From NCBI RefSeq assembly GCF_006539865.1, contig NZ_BJNV01000057.1, positions 1 to 33,442 on the forward strand: a DNA stretch of 33,442 bases. The letters run 5' to 3'. Under the pieces are notes generated by a model, which saw only the letters and a program-made list of their open reading frames with translations, ran no database searches and was not told the origin of the DNA. Made by a program: the position numbers and the translations under genes. Below are positions 23,334 through 30,623 of the stretch, piece by piece. The DNA is from Zoogloea ramigera. GTDB taxonomy: Bacteria; Pseudomonadota; Gammaproteobacteria; Burkholderiales; Rhodocyclaceae. Position 1 is the first letter of the stretch. Each line of letters begins with the position of its first letter.

Positions 23334-24226
23334 ACGACACCGCCATCCTGCTGGTGGGCCACGGCTCCCGCAACCGCGACGGCAACGCCGAGATCCTCCA
23401 CTTCGCCGCCCAGTGGCGCGACCGCCACCCCGCCTGGCGCATCGAGACCTGCTTCATCGAGCACGCCGAGGTGCTGCTCGACGCCGGCCTCGACCAGGCC
23501 GCCCGCGGCGCCCGCCGCGTGCTGGTGATCCCCTTCATCCTCAACGCCGCCGGCCACGTGAAGATGGAGCTGCCCGCCGCCATCGAGGCCGCCCGCGCCC
23601 GCCACCCGGGGGTGAGCTTCGCCTGCGCCCGCCACCTGGGCATGGGCCGCGAGATCCTGAAGGTGCTGCAGGGCCAGCTCGACCGCCTGATGCAGGCCCT
23701 CGCCATGCCCGACCCGCAGACCACCGGCGTGATCCTGCTCGGCCGCGGCTCGTCCGACGCCGGCGCCAACGGCGAGCTGGCCAAGATGGCCCGCTGGCTG
23801 TTCGAGGACAACGACTTCGAGCTGGTGGACCTGGCCTTCACCGGCGTCACCTGGCCGCGGCTCGAGAGTGTCGTCCAGCGCCACGCGCGCCTCGGCATGA
23901 CCCAGCTCGCCATCGTGCCGGTGTACCTGTTCACCGGCGTGCTGATGGAGCGCATCAAGGCCCAGGTGGCCCGCCTGCGCGGCCAGTACCCGCAGATCGC
24001 CTTCGCGCTGGGCACCCACTTCGGCTTCGACAAGGGCGTCTTCGAACTTCTCGACGGCAAGGCTGCCGGCCTCGAGCTGCCCGAAGGCGGGCTGCTCGAA
24101 TGCGACGGCTGCAAGTACCGCCAGGCCGCCGAAGCCGAGCACCTGCACGACCACAGCCACACCCACGTCATGCACCACGACCACGGCCATCACCACCACG
24201 GGCATGACCACCCCGCCCATGCCTGA
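23330..24226 (+). CDS. cbiX: Sirohydrochlorin cobaltochelatase with His-rich tail
   Basis: Inserts Co2+ into sirohydrochlorin, the committing step of the early-cobalt pathway. The 298-residue protein is the long (duplicated) CbiX: first half with LLVGHGSRNRDGNAE and FIEHAEV, second half with ILLGRGSSDAGANGEL and IVPVYLFTGVLMERI, where His and Glu side chains bind the metal. Near the end is CDGCKYR, a CxxC that may hold an Fe-S cluster or metal, followed by a tail with 15 His in the last 28 residues, a likely cobalt store or chaperone segment. The start overlaps the cobM stop (ATGA). Confidence 0.95.
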   Translation: MNDTAILLVGHGSRNRDGNAEILHFAAQWRDRHPAWRIETCFIEHAEVLLDAGLDQAARGARRVLVIPFILNAAGHVKMELPAAIEAARARHPGVSFACARHLGMGREILKVLQGQLDRLMQALAMPDPQTTGVILLGRGSSDAGANGELAKMARWLFEDNDFELVDLAFTGVTWPRLESVVQRHARLGMTQLAIVPVYLFTGVLMERIKAQVARLRGQYPQIAFALGTHFGFDKGVFELLDGKAAGLELPEGGLLECDGCKYRQAAEAEHLHDHSHTHVMHHDHGHHHHGHDHPAHA

Positions 24227-24233
24227 GCCCGCC

Positions 24234-24908
24234 ATGCACCCCAACATCGTCACCGAACAGCTCACCGCCGCCGGCCGGGCCATCGAGCACGACTCCTTCG
24301 CCGTCATCGACGCCGAAGCCGGCCCCCACGCCTACCACCCCGACGAATGGCCGCTGGTGCGCCGGATGATCCACGCCAACGCCGACTTCGAGTTCAACGG
24401 CCTCACCGCCTTCCACCCCCGGGCCATGCAGGCCGGCCTCGCGCGCATCCTGGCCGGCGGCACGCCGGTGGTGGCCGACGTGGAGATGATCTGCGTCGGG
24501 CTGTCGAAGCCGCGCCTCGCGCACTTCGGCATCACTACCCACCAGTTCATCTCCGACCCCGACGTGATCGACGCCGCCCGTCGCGACGACACCACCCGCG
24601 CCGTGCAGGCCATGCGCAAGGCCCACCGGCTCGGCCTGCTGGAGGGCGCCATCGTAGGCATCGGCAACGCCCCCACCGCGCTGATCGAGCTCGTCCGCCT
24701 GATCCGCGACGAGGGCGCGCGGCCGGCGCTGGTGATCGGGATGCCGGTCGGCTTTGTCGCGGCGGCCGAATCGAAGGCGCTGCTGATGACCCTCGACGAC
24801 GTGCCGTGGGTGGCCATCCACGGGCGCAAGGGCGGCTCGACCCTGGTCGTCGCGGCGCTCCACGCCCTCCTCGGCCTCGCCGAGGCCCACCAGCTCGGCA
24901 CGGCCTGA
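24234..24908 (+). CDS. cbiC: Precorrin-8X / cobalt-precorrin-8 methylmutase
   Basis: Moves the methyl group from C11 to C12, giving (cobalt-)hydrogenobyrinate. Of about 224 residues, key segments are RMIHANADFEFNGL (the catalytic His region), PVVADVEMICVGLSKPRL, TTRAVQAMRKAHRLGLLEGAIVGIGNAPTAL and VGFVAAAESKALL. The ATG at 24234, 7 nt after the cbiX stop, gives the normal length; in-frame ATGs at 24219 and 24204 would overlap cbiX and add 5 or 10 residues. No start has a strong Shine-Dalgarno sequence, so the choice is open. Confidence 0.94.
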   Translation: MHPNIVTEQLTAAGRAIEHDSFAVIDAEAGPHAYHPDEWPLVRRMIHANADFEFNGLTAFHPRAMQAGLARILAGGTPVVADVEMICVGLSKPRLAHFGITTHQFISDPDVIDAARRDDTTRAVQAMRKAHRLGLLEGAIVGIGNAPTALIELVRLIRDEGARPALVIGMPVGFVAAAESKALLMTLDDVPWVAIHGRKGGSTLVVAALHALLGLAEAHQLGTA

Positions 24909-24915
24909 GGCCACG

Positions 24916-26064
24916 ATGAGCGCCCACGCCCTCCCCGAAAAAGTCCGCAAGGGCGACCCCAAGCGGGATCGCGGCAGCCGCACGGGCTTCTCCACCGGGG
25001 CCAACTCCGCCGCCGCCGCGGCCGCCGCCACCCTCGGGCTGGTCCACGGCCAGGTGCCGGACTTCATCGACTGCGTGCTGCCCAACACCCAGCGGGTGCG
25101 CTTCGCCATCACCGGCGGGTGGACCGACGGCCGGCGCGCCCGCGCCGTCAGCATCAAGGACGCCGGCGACGACCCCGACGCCACCAACGGCGCCCACCTC
25201 ACCGCCGAGGTCGAGCGCCTTCCCGGCGCCGCGGGGCGGATCGAGCTGCGCGGCGGGCCGGGGGTGGGGGTGGTCACCAAGCCGGGACTCGGCCTGGAGG
25301 TCGGCGGCCCGGCCATCAACCCGGTGCCCCGCCGCAACATCCACGCCAACGTGGAGGCCGCCGGCCAGCCCATCCTTGAAGCCGGCGACGGCATCGCGGT
25401 GACCCTCTCGGTGCCCGGCGGCGACGAGATGGCCAAGAAAACCCTCAACGCCCGCCTCGGCATCGTCGGCGGCATCTCCATCCTGGGCACCACCGGCATC
25501 GTCCGCCCCTACTCCACCGCGGCCTTCCGGGCCAGCGTGGTGCAGGCAGTGGACGTGGCCGCAAACCAGGGGCAGCGCACGGTGGTGTTCACCACCGGCG
25601 GGCGCACCGAAAAATGCGCGATGCGCTGCTTTCCGGCCCTCGACGAAGCCTGCTTCGTGCAGATGGGCGACTTCGTCAAGGCCGCCTTCCAGACCGCGCT
25701 GAAGCAAGGCATGCAGCACATCGTCGTTGGCGCGATGGTCGGCAAGCTCACCAAGATCGCCCAGGGCCTGTCGGTCACCCACGCCTGGCGCGAAGAGGTG
25801 GACCGGGCGCTGATCGCCGAGGCCGCCGCCGAAGTGGGCGCGCCGCCCGACCTCGTCGAAGAGATCCGTGCCGCCGAAACCGCCCGCTTCGCCGCCGAAC
25901 GGCTAGCCGAGCTAAACCTCGCGGTGGCCTTCCACCGGGCCCTGGCCGAGCGCGCCATCCGCAGCCTGCGCCAACGCTACCCCGGCCCCCACCGCCTCAC
26001 CGTGCTCGCCTGCAATTTCGAAGGCGTGCCCATCGTCACCGTGGAAGAACATGAACTCGCCTGA
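24916..26064 (+). CDS. cbiD: Cobalt-precorrin-5B C1-methyltransferase
   Basis: Methylates C1 in the early-cobalt route and is specific to that route, so it is good evidence for the pathway type. The 382 residues include the family opening RTGFSTGANSAAAAAAATL (glycine/serine-rich start), GPGVGVVTKPGLGLEVGGPAINPVPR, the GGISILGTTGIVRPYS motif and VVFTTGGRTEK. GAGG lies 5-8 nt before ATG 24916, 7 nt after cbiC. Its 3' end overlaps cobL by 14 nt. Confidence 0.96.
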   Translation: MSAHALPEKVRKGDPKRDRGSRTGFSTGANSAAAAAAATLGLVHGQVPDFIDCVLPNTQRVRFAITGGWTDGRRARAVSIKDAGDDPDATNGAHLTAEVERLPGAAGRIELRGGPGVGVVTKPGLGLEVGGPAINPVPRRNIHANVEAAGQPILEAGDGIAVTLSVPGGDEMAKKTLNARLGIVGGISILGTTGIVRPYSTAAFRASVVQAVDVAANQGQRTVVFTTGGRTEKCAMRCFPALDEACFVQMGDFVKAAFQTALKQGMQHIVVGAMVGKLTKIAQGLSVTHAWREEVDRALIAEAAAEVGAPPDLVEEIRAAETARFAAERLAELNLAVAFHRALAERAIRSLRQRYPGPHRLTVLACNFEGVPIVTVEEHELA

Positions 26065-27340
26065 AACCTGCGCCCTCATCGGCATCCTCGACGACGGCCA
26101 CGCCGGCCTGGGCGACGCCGCCCGGCACCGCGTCGCCGCCGCCGATCTCGTCATCGGTGCCCGCCGCACGCTGGAGCTGCTCGCCCCCCATCTTTCCCCC
26201 GGAGTGGAGCAACGCGCCATGGACGGCCAGCTCGGCCAGGTTGCCGAATGGGCCCGCGCGGCGCAACGCACCGGCCGGCGGGTCGCCGTGCTCGCCACCG
26301 GCGACCCCCTGTGCCACGGCATCGGCAGCTTCCTGGTCGGCAAGCTCGGCGCCGACGCGATCGACGTGCTGCCGGCAGTGTCGACGCTGCAGCTCGCCTT
26401 CGCCCGCCTCAAACACAGCTGGCAGGGCGCCAAGATCGTCTCGGTGCACAGCGCCGACAGCGGCGAATGGGCCCCCGGCGCCACGCCCGGGCACAGCCTC
26501 TACCCCCTCGTCCAGGCCGCCGCCGGGCACGCGCTGATCGGCGCCTTCACCAGCCCCGCCAACAGCCCCGACCGCATCGCCCGGGCGCTGATCACCGCCG
26601 GCCACGGCGACGACTTCCGCCTCTCGGTGGCGGCCCGCCTCGGCCTGCCCGACGAGCGCGTGGTCGCCGAGCTGCCGCTGGCCGAGGCCGCCGCGCGCCG
26701 CTTCCCGGACCCCAACATCGTCGTGCTGAAGCGCGTCACGCCGCCCGAGCCGCGGGCCATCTTCGGCTTCGACGACACCGACTTCGTGCAGCGCGCCCCC
26801 GAGAAAGGCCTCATCACCAAGCAGGAGGCCCGCGCCCTGTCGCTGGCCAAGTTGCGCCTGCGGCCCGACAGCCTGGTGTGGGACATCGGCGCTGGCTCCG
26901 GCTCGGTGGGCCTCGAAGCCGCCCGGCTGGCCCGCCACGGCCACGTCTGGGCCATCGAGAAGAACGCCGGCGACGCCGCCAACGCCCGCGACAACGCCCG
27001 CCGCCTCCGCGCCAGCAACTACACCCTGTGCGAAGGCCGGGCCCCCGACGGCCTCGACGCCTGGCCCGACCCCGACGCCGTCTTCATCGGAGGCTCCGGC
27101 GGCGAGCTAGCCGGGCTGATCCGCCTCGCCCTCGCCCGGCTGCGCCCCGGCGGCCGGCTGGTGATGAACTTCGTGACCCTCGAAAACCTCGCCACCGCCA
27201 CCGCCGCCCTGGCCGACGCGGGAGCCGCCTGGGACGTGGTCCAGCTCCAGGCCTCCCGCAGCCAGCCCATCCTCGACATGCACCGCCTCGCCGCCCACAA
27301 CCCGGTGTGGGTCATGTCGGCCGACAAGGACACCCCATGA
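26051..27340 (+). CDS. cobL: Precorrin-6Y C5,15-methyltransferase (decarboxylating), CbiE-CbiT fusion
   Basis: Methylates C5 and C15 and removes the C12 acetate carboxyl. The 429 residues join two enzymes: CbiE-like tetrapyrrole methylase (about 1-205; VLATGDPLCHGIGSFLV, DVLPAVSTLQLAFARL) and CbiT-like Rossmann methyltransferase (about 235-429; GLITKQEARALSLAKL, SAM-binding VWDIGAGSGSVGLEAARL near 276-293, FIGGSGGEL). The fusion is the CobL form; in many early-cobalt organisms the halves are separate. GGAAG precedes the ATG, which overlaps cbiD; its stop overlaps cbiL (ATGA). Confidence 0.96.
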   Translation: MNSPETCALIGILDDGHAGLGDAARHRVAAADLVIGARRTLELLAPHLSPGVEQRAMDGQLGQVAEWARAAQRTGRRVAVLATGDPLCHGIGSFLVGKLGADAIDVLPAVSTLQLAFARLKHSWQGAKIVSVHSADSGEWAPGATPGHSLYPLVQAAAGHALIGAFTSPANSPDRIARALITAGHGDDFRLSVAARLGLPDERVVAELPLAEAAARRFPDPNIVVLKRVTPPEPRAIFGFDDTDFVQRAPEKGLITKQEARALSLAKLRLRPDSLVWDIGAGSGSVGLEAARLARHGHVWAIEKNAGDAANARDNARRLRASNYTLCEGRAPDGLDAWPDPDAVFIGGSGGELAGLIRLALARLRPGGRLVMNFVTLENLATATAALADAGAAWDVVQLQASRSQPILDMHRLAAHNPVWVMSADKDTP

Positions 27341-28116
27341 ACCCTCGCACACCCGGCCGCCTGATCGGCGCCTCCCTCGGCCCCGGCGATCCGGCGCTCA
27401 TCACCCGCCGCGCCTGGGCCGCCCTCGGCTCCGGCGCCCGCTGGGCCTACCCGGTCAAGAAGGCCGAGGAATCGTCCTACGCCCTGGGCATCGTCCGGCG
27501 CGGCGGCCTCGAAGTGCCCGCCGACGCCGAGGCGCTGGTCTTCCCGATGACCCGCGACGCGGCCGCCCTCGCCAAGGCCTGGGCGCGGGCAGCCACCCGC
27601 AGTGTCGAGCTCCTGCGCGAGGGCCGCGACCTGGTCTTCCTGGTCGAGGGCGACGCCTCCACCTTCTCCACCTTCGGCCACCTGGCGCGGGTGGTGCGCG
27701 CGCTGGCGCCGGAGGTCGAGGTGGAGACGATCCCCGGCGTGTCGTCCTTCGCCGCCGCCGCGGCTGCCACCGGCCTCACGCTGGCCGAGGAGGACGAGAC
27801 CTTCGCCGTCATCCCCGCCGCCTACGGCGTGCCGGTCATCGACCGCCTCCTCGACGAGTTCGACACCCTCGTGCTGCTCAAGGTCAAGCCGCTGCTCGAC
27901 GAGGTGCTCGCGCTGCTCGCCCGGCGCGACCTGCTCGCCACCAGCTGCTTCATCGAGAAGGTCGGCGCGCCGGACGAACGCGTCGTCCGCGACGTGGCCG
28001 GCCTCGCCGGCGAGAAGGTCAATTACCTCTCGCTGCTCCTCGTCCAGAACCCCAAGCGGGTGCGCGGCGAACTCCGCCGCGGCTGCCGCAAACGCGCCGA
28101 ACCCTCCATCGCCTGA
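27337..28116 (+). CDS. cbiL: Precorrin-2 / cobalt-factor II C20-methyltransferase
   Basis: Adds the C20 methyl group to (cobalt-)precorrin-2. The 259 residues carry the tetrapyrrole methylase motifs LIGASLGPGDPALITRRA (9-26), DLVFLVEGDASTFSTFGHL, TIPGVSSFAAAAAATGLTLA and DTLVLLKVKPLLDEVL, with a YPVKK segment typical for CbiL/CobI. The ATG at 27337 overlaps the cobL stop; the same frame is open far upstream only as a shadow of cobL. With CbiX in the same operon the natural substrate should be the cobalt form. Confidence 0.93.
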   Translation: MNPRTPGRLIGASLGPGDPALITRRAWAALGSGARWAYPVKKAEESSYALGIVRRGGLEVPADAEALVFPMTRDAAALAKAWARAATRSVELLREGRDLVFLVEGDASTFSTFGHLARVVRALAPEVEVETIPGVSSFAAAAAATGLTLAEEDETFAVIPAAYGVPVIDRLLDEFDTLVLLKVKPLLDEVLALLARRDLLATSCFIEKVGAPDERVVRDVAGLAGEKVNYLSLLLVQNPKRVRGELRRGCRKRAEPSIA

Positions 28117-28135
28117 CCGTCCTTACCGCCGCCCC

Positions 28136-28906
28136 ATGAGCCCGCACCTGCCCTTCCCCGCCGAGCGCATCGCCGTCGTCTCCATCACCCGCCACGGCAT
28201 CGCCCTGGCCGGCCACGTCGTCGCCGCGCTGCCTGGCGCCCGGCTGTTCGCCCCCGAGAAATTCGCCACCGAAGCCGAAGCCGCCGCCCCCGGCGCTTCC
28301 ACCTGCTACGCCGGCAAGACCGCCGACCAGATCCCCATCCTGTTCTCCAACTTCGACGGCATCGTCGCCATCGTGTCCCTCGGCGCGATGGTCCGGCTGG
28401 TCGCACCCCACCTGGGCAAGAAGGAGTCCGACCCCGGCGTGGTCGTCATCGACGAGGCCGGGCGCTTCGTGATCCCGATGCTCTCCGGCCACCTGGGCGG
28501 CGCCAACGCGCTGGCCGGCACACTCGCCGCCGCGCTGGATGCCACCGCAGTGCTGACCACCGCCTCCGACGCCCGCCAGACCCTGGCGGTGGATCTGCTC
28601 GGGCGCGAGCTCGGCTGGGCCTTCGAGGCCAGCCACGACGAGATCGTCCGCGCCAGCGCGGCGATGGTGAACGACGAGCCGGTGGCCTTCGTGCAGGAGG
28701 CCGGCAGCCCCGACTGGTGGCGTGGCCACGCCAACGGCCGCAGCGGCCCACTGCCGGCCAACCTGCACCCCTTCAGCCGCCTCGAGGACGTGGACCTGGC
28801 GCGCTTCGGCGCCGTGCTGTGGATCAGCCACCGGCCGCTCCCGCCCGAACTCGCCAACCGCCTTGCCGGCAAGTGCGTCATCTACCGGCCGCCGGTGGCG
28901 GCATGA
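28136..28906 (+). CDS. cbiG: Cobalt-precorrin-5A hydrolase, N-terminal and middle part of CbiG
   Basis: Opens the delta-lactone of cobalt-precorrin-5A, releasing acetaldehyde. The 256 residues show the CbiG N-terminal domain (IAVVSITRHGIALAGHV, then FDGIVAIVSLGAMVRLVAPHL, DPGVVVIDEAGRFVIPMLSGHLGGANALA) and the middle domain (DEPVAFVQEAG onwards). The C-terminal CbiG/CobE domain is not fused but encoded by the next gene, which overlaps by ATGA. The start at 28136, 19 nt after cbiL, has only a weak ribosome-binding site. Confidence 0.92.
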   Translation: MSPHLPFPAERIAVVSITRHGIALAGHVVAALPGARLFAPEKFATEAEAAAPGASTCYAGKTADQIPILFSNFDGIVAIVSLGAMVRLVAPHLGKKESDPGVVVIDEAGRFVIPMLSGHLGGANALAGTLAAALDATAVLTTASDARQTLAVDLLGRELGWAFEASHDEIVRASAAMVNDEPVAFVQEAGSPDWWRGHANGRSGPLPANLHPFSRLEDVDLARFGAVLWISHRPLPPELANRLAGKCVIYRPPVAA

Positions 28907-29304
28907 GCCGGCCCATCGCCATCGGCCTCGGCTGCGACCGCGGCACGCCGGCCGCCACCCTCGTGTGGGCGCTGGTGGAGGCCCTCAGCCGCTGCGGCGC
29001 GGCCCTCGTCGACGTGGCCGCGGTGGCCAGCATCGACCTCAAGGCCGACGAACCGGGGCTGCTAGAACTGGCCCGCTGGCAGGGCTGGACGATCCGCTTC
29101 TACCCGGCCGCCGAGCTGGCCACCGTGCCGGTGCCCCATCCATCCGAGACCGTCCGCCGATACACCGGCACGCCGTCGGTCTCCGAGGCCGCCGCGCTGC
29201 TCGCCGCGGGCGCCGGCATGGACCAGCTGATCGTCGAGAAACTGAAATACCGCGGCCCCGACGGCCGCAACGCCACCGTTTCCATCGCAAGGATTCCCCA
29301 ATGA
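28903..29304 (+). CDS. cobE: CobE / CbiG C-terminal domain protein
   Basis: A stand-alone homologue of the CbiG C-terminal domain, 133 residues: IAIGLGCDRGTPAATL at the start, VAAVASIDLKADEPGLLELARWQGW in the middle, TPSVSEAAALLAAGAGMDQLIVEKLKY near the end. In fused CbiG proteins this domain accompanies the lactone hydrolase. Start and stop overlap the neighbouring genes (ATGA on both sides). Its own reaction, if any, is not established by the sequence. Confidence 0.92.
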   Translation: MSRPIAIGLGCDRGTPAATLVWALVEALSRCGAALVDVAAVASIDLKADEPGLLELARWQGWTIRFYPAAELATVPVPHPSETVRRYTGTPSVSEAAALLAAGAGMDQLIVEKLKYRGPDGRNATVSIARIPQ

Positions 29305-30281
29305 ACGACACCTCCCCCCCGTCCGCCGCCGGCGGCCGGATCATGCTGGTCGGCCTCGGCCCCGGCAGCCACGAGCACCTCACCGCCCGCGCCCGCGCAG
29401 CCATCGCCGAGGCCGACACGGTGATCGGCTACGTCACCTACATCCGCCTGGTGGCCGAGCTGCTGGAGGGCAAGGAGGTCATCAAGAAGTCGATGACCGA
29501 AGAGCTCGACCGCGCCATCGAAGCCTTCGAGCGCGCCCGCCAGGGCCGCAAGGTGGCATTGATCTCGTCCGGCGACGCCGGCGTTTACGGCATGGCCGGG
29601 CCGACCTTCGAGGTGCTCTTCCAGGCCGGCTGGACGCCGGAGTCCGGCATCGAGGTCGAGATCATCCCCGGCGCCTCGGCCCTCAACACCTGCGCCGCGC
29701 TGGTCGGCGCGCCGCTCACCCACGACTTCTGCGCCATTTCGCTGTCCGACCTGCTCACCCCCTGGCCGACCATCGCCCGGCGGCTCGACGCGGTGGCCGC
29801 CGCCGACTTCGTGGTCGCCCTCTACAACCCGAAGAGCGGCCGCCGCACCGGGCAGATCGTCGAGGCCCGCCGGCTCTTCCTGCGCCACCGCCGGCCCGAC
29901 ACGCCAGTGGCCATCGTCAAGTCGGCCTACCGGCCCAAGCAGCGCATCGAATTCACCACCCTCGAGAAGATGACCGAGTGCGACATCGGCATGTTGTCGA
30001 CCGTGCTGATCGGCAACTCCAACACCTTCGTGCGGCACGGGCTAATGGTCACGCCGCGGGGCTACCGCAACAAGTACGACGTGGAAAGCGGCGCCACCCA
30101 CAGCGGCGAGCAGGCCGGGCGCTCCCTGTCTACGGGCCTCACCGGGTGGTTGGCCAGCCTCCGCGCCAGCGGCCTCGGTGCGGCCGCGCTGGCCGCCGAA
30201 CATCGCCTCCCCGAAGACTACATCGCCGCCCTGCTGGCCGAAGCCCCGACGCCCGCCGACACCGGGGAGGCCGCGGCATGA
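29301..30281 (+). CDS. cbiH: Precorrin-3B / cobalt-factor III C17-methyltransferase with C-terminal extension
   Basis: Methylates C17 and drives ring contraction. Motifs: IMLVGLGPGSHEHLTARA (14-31), ADTVIGYVTYI, ALISSGDAGVYGMAGPTFE, IIPGASALNTCAALVGAPL and FCAISLSDLLTPW, VVALYNPKS, and the family ending MVTPRGYRNKY near residue 255. About 70 further residues follow, helical and Ala/Leu-rich (SLSTGLTGWLASLRASG, AAEHRLPEDYIAALL), which usual CbiH/CobJ proteins of about 250 residues lack. AAGGA precedes the ATG. Both ends overlap neighbours by ATGA. Confidence 0.94.
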   Translation: MNDTSPPSAAGGRIMLVGLGPGSHEHLTARARAAIAEADTVIGYVTYIRLVAELLEGKEVIKKSMTEELDRAIEAFERARQGRKVALISSGDAGVYGMAGPTFEVLFQAGWTPESGIEVEIIPGASALNTCAALVGAPLTHDFCAISLSDLLTPWPTIARRLDAVAAADFVVALYNPKSGRRTGQIVEARRLFLRHRRPDTPVAIVKSAYRPKQRIEFTTLEKMTECDIGMLSTVLIGNSNTFVRHGLMVTPRGYRNKYDVESGATHSGEQAGRSLSTGLTGWLASLRASGLGAAALAAEHRLPEDYIAALLAEAPTPADTGEAAA

Positions 30282-30619
30282 GCGCCCCAATCAAGCCGAC
30301 CATCGGCAGCTACCGCCGCCACCTGCTGGTGTGCACCGGCCCGCGCTGCGCCGCCGACGGGCAGGCCCAGGCCCTCTACGACAGCCTCGGCGCCCGCTTC
30401 AAGGCCGCCGGGCTCGATCAGGGTGCGCTCCGCGTCAAGCGCAGCCGGGCGGCCTGCTTTGCCGCCTGCAAGGGCGGCCCCATCCTGTGCGTGCAACCGG
30501 ACGGCACCTGGTACTACGGCGTCACCGAAGCGGTGATGGATCGCATCGTTGCCGAACACCTGGTGGGCGGCGAGCCGGTGCGCGAGCACGTCTTCCATCA
30601 GGCCGGCGTCCCGGGCTGA
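30278..30619 (+). CDS. Thioredoxin-like (2Fe-2S) ferredoxin
   Basis: A 113-residue soluble protein of the thioredoxin-like ferredoxin family. Cys19 and Cys24 (VCTGPRC) and Cys60 and Cys64 (ACFAACKGGP) are the probable cluster ligands; Cys71 is extra. The end of the core, VQPDGTWYYGVTE, is typical of the family. It overlaps cbiH (ATGA) and precedes the receptor by 4 nt. Ring contraction and other steps of the early-cobalt route need redox control, and in some bacteria CbiH carries its own Fe-S domain, so a role beside CbiH is reasonable but inferred. Confidence 0.88.
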   Translation: MSAPIKPTIGSYRRHLLVCTGPRCAADGQAQALYDSLGARFKAAGLDQGALRVKRSRAACFAACKGGPILCVQPDGTWYYGVTEAVMDRIVAEHLVGGEPVREHVFHQAGVPG

Positions 30620-30623
30620 AGGC

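Noticed and set aside
26248-27336. Upstream extension of the cbiL frame
   Set aside because: Arg/Pro-rich shadow of cobL; the true CbiL sequence starts at 27337 with an ATGA overlap.
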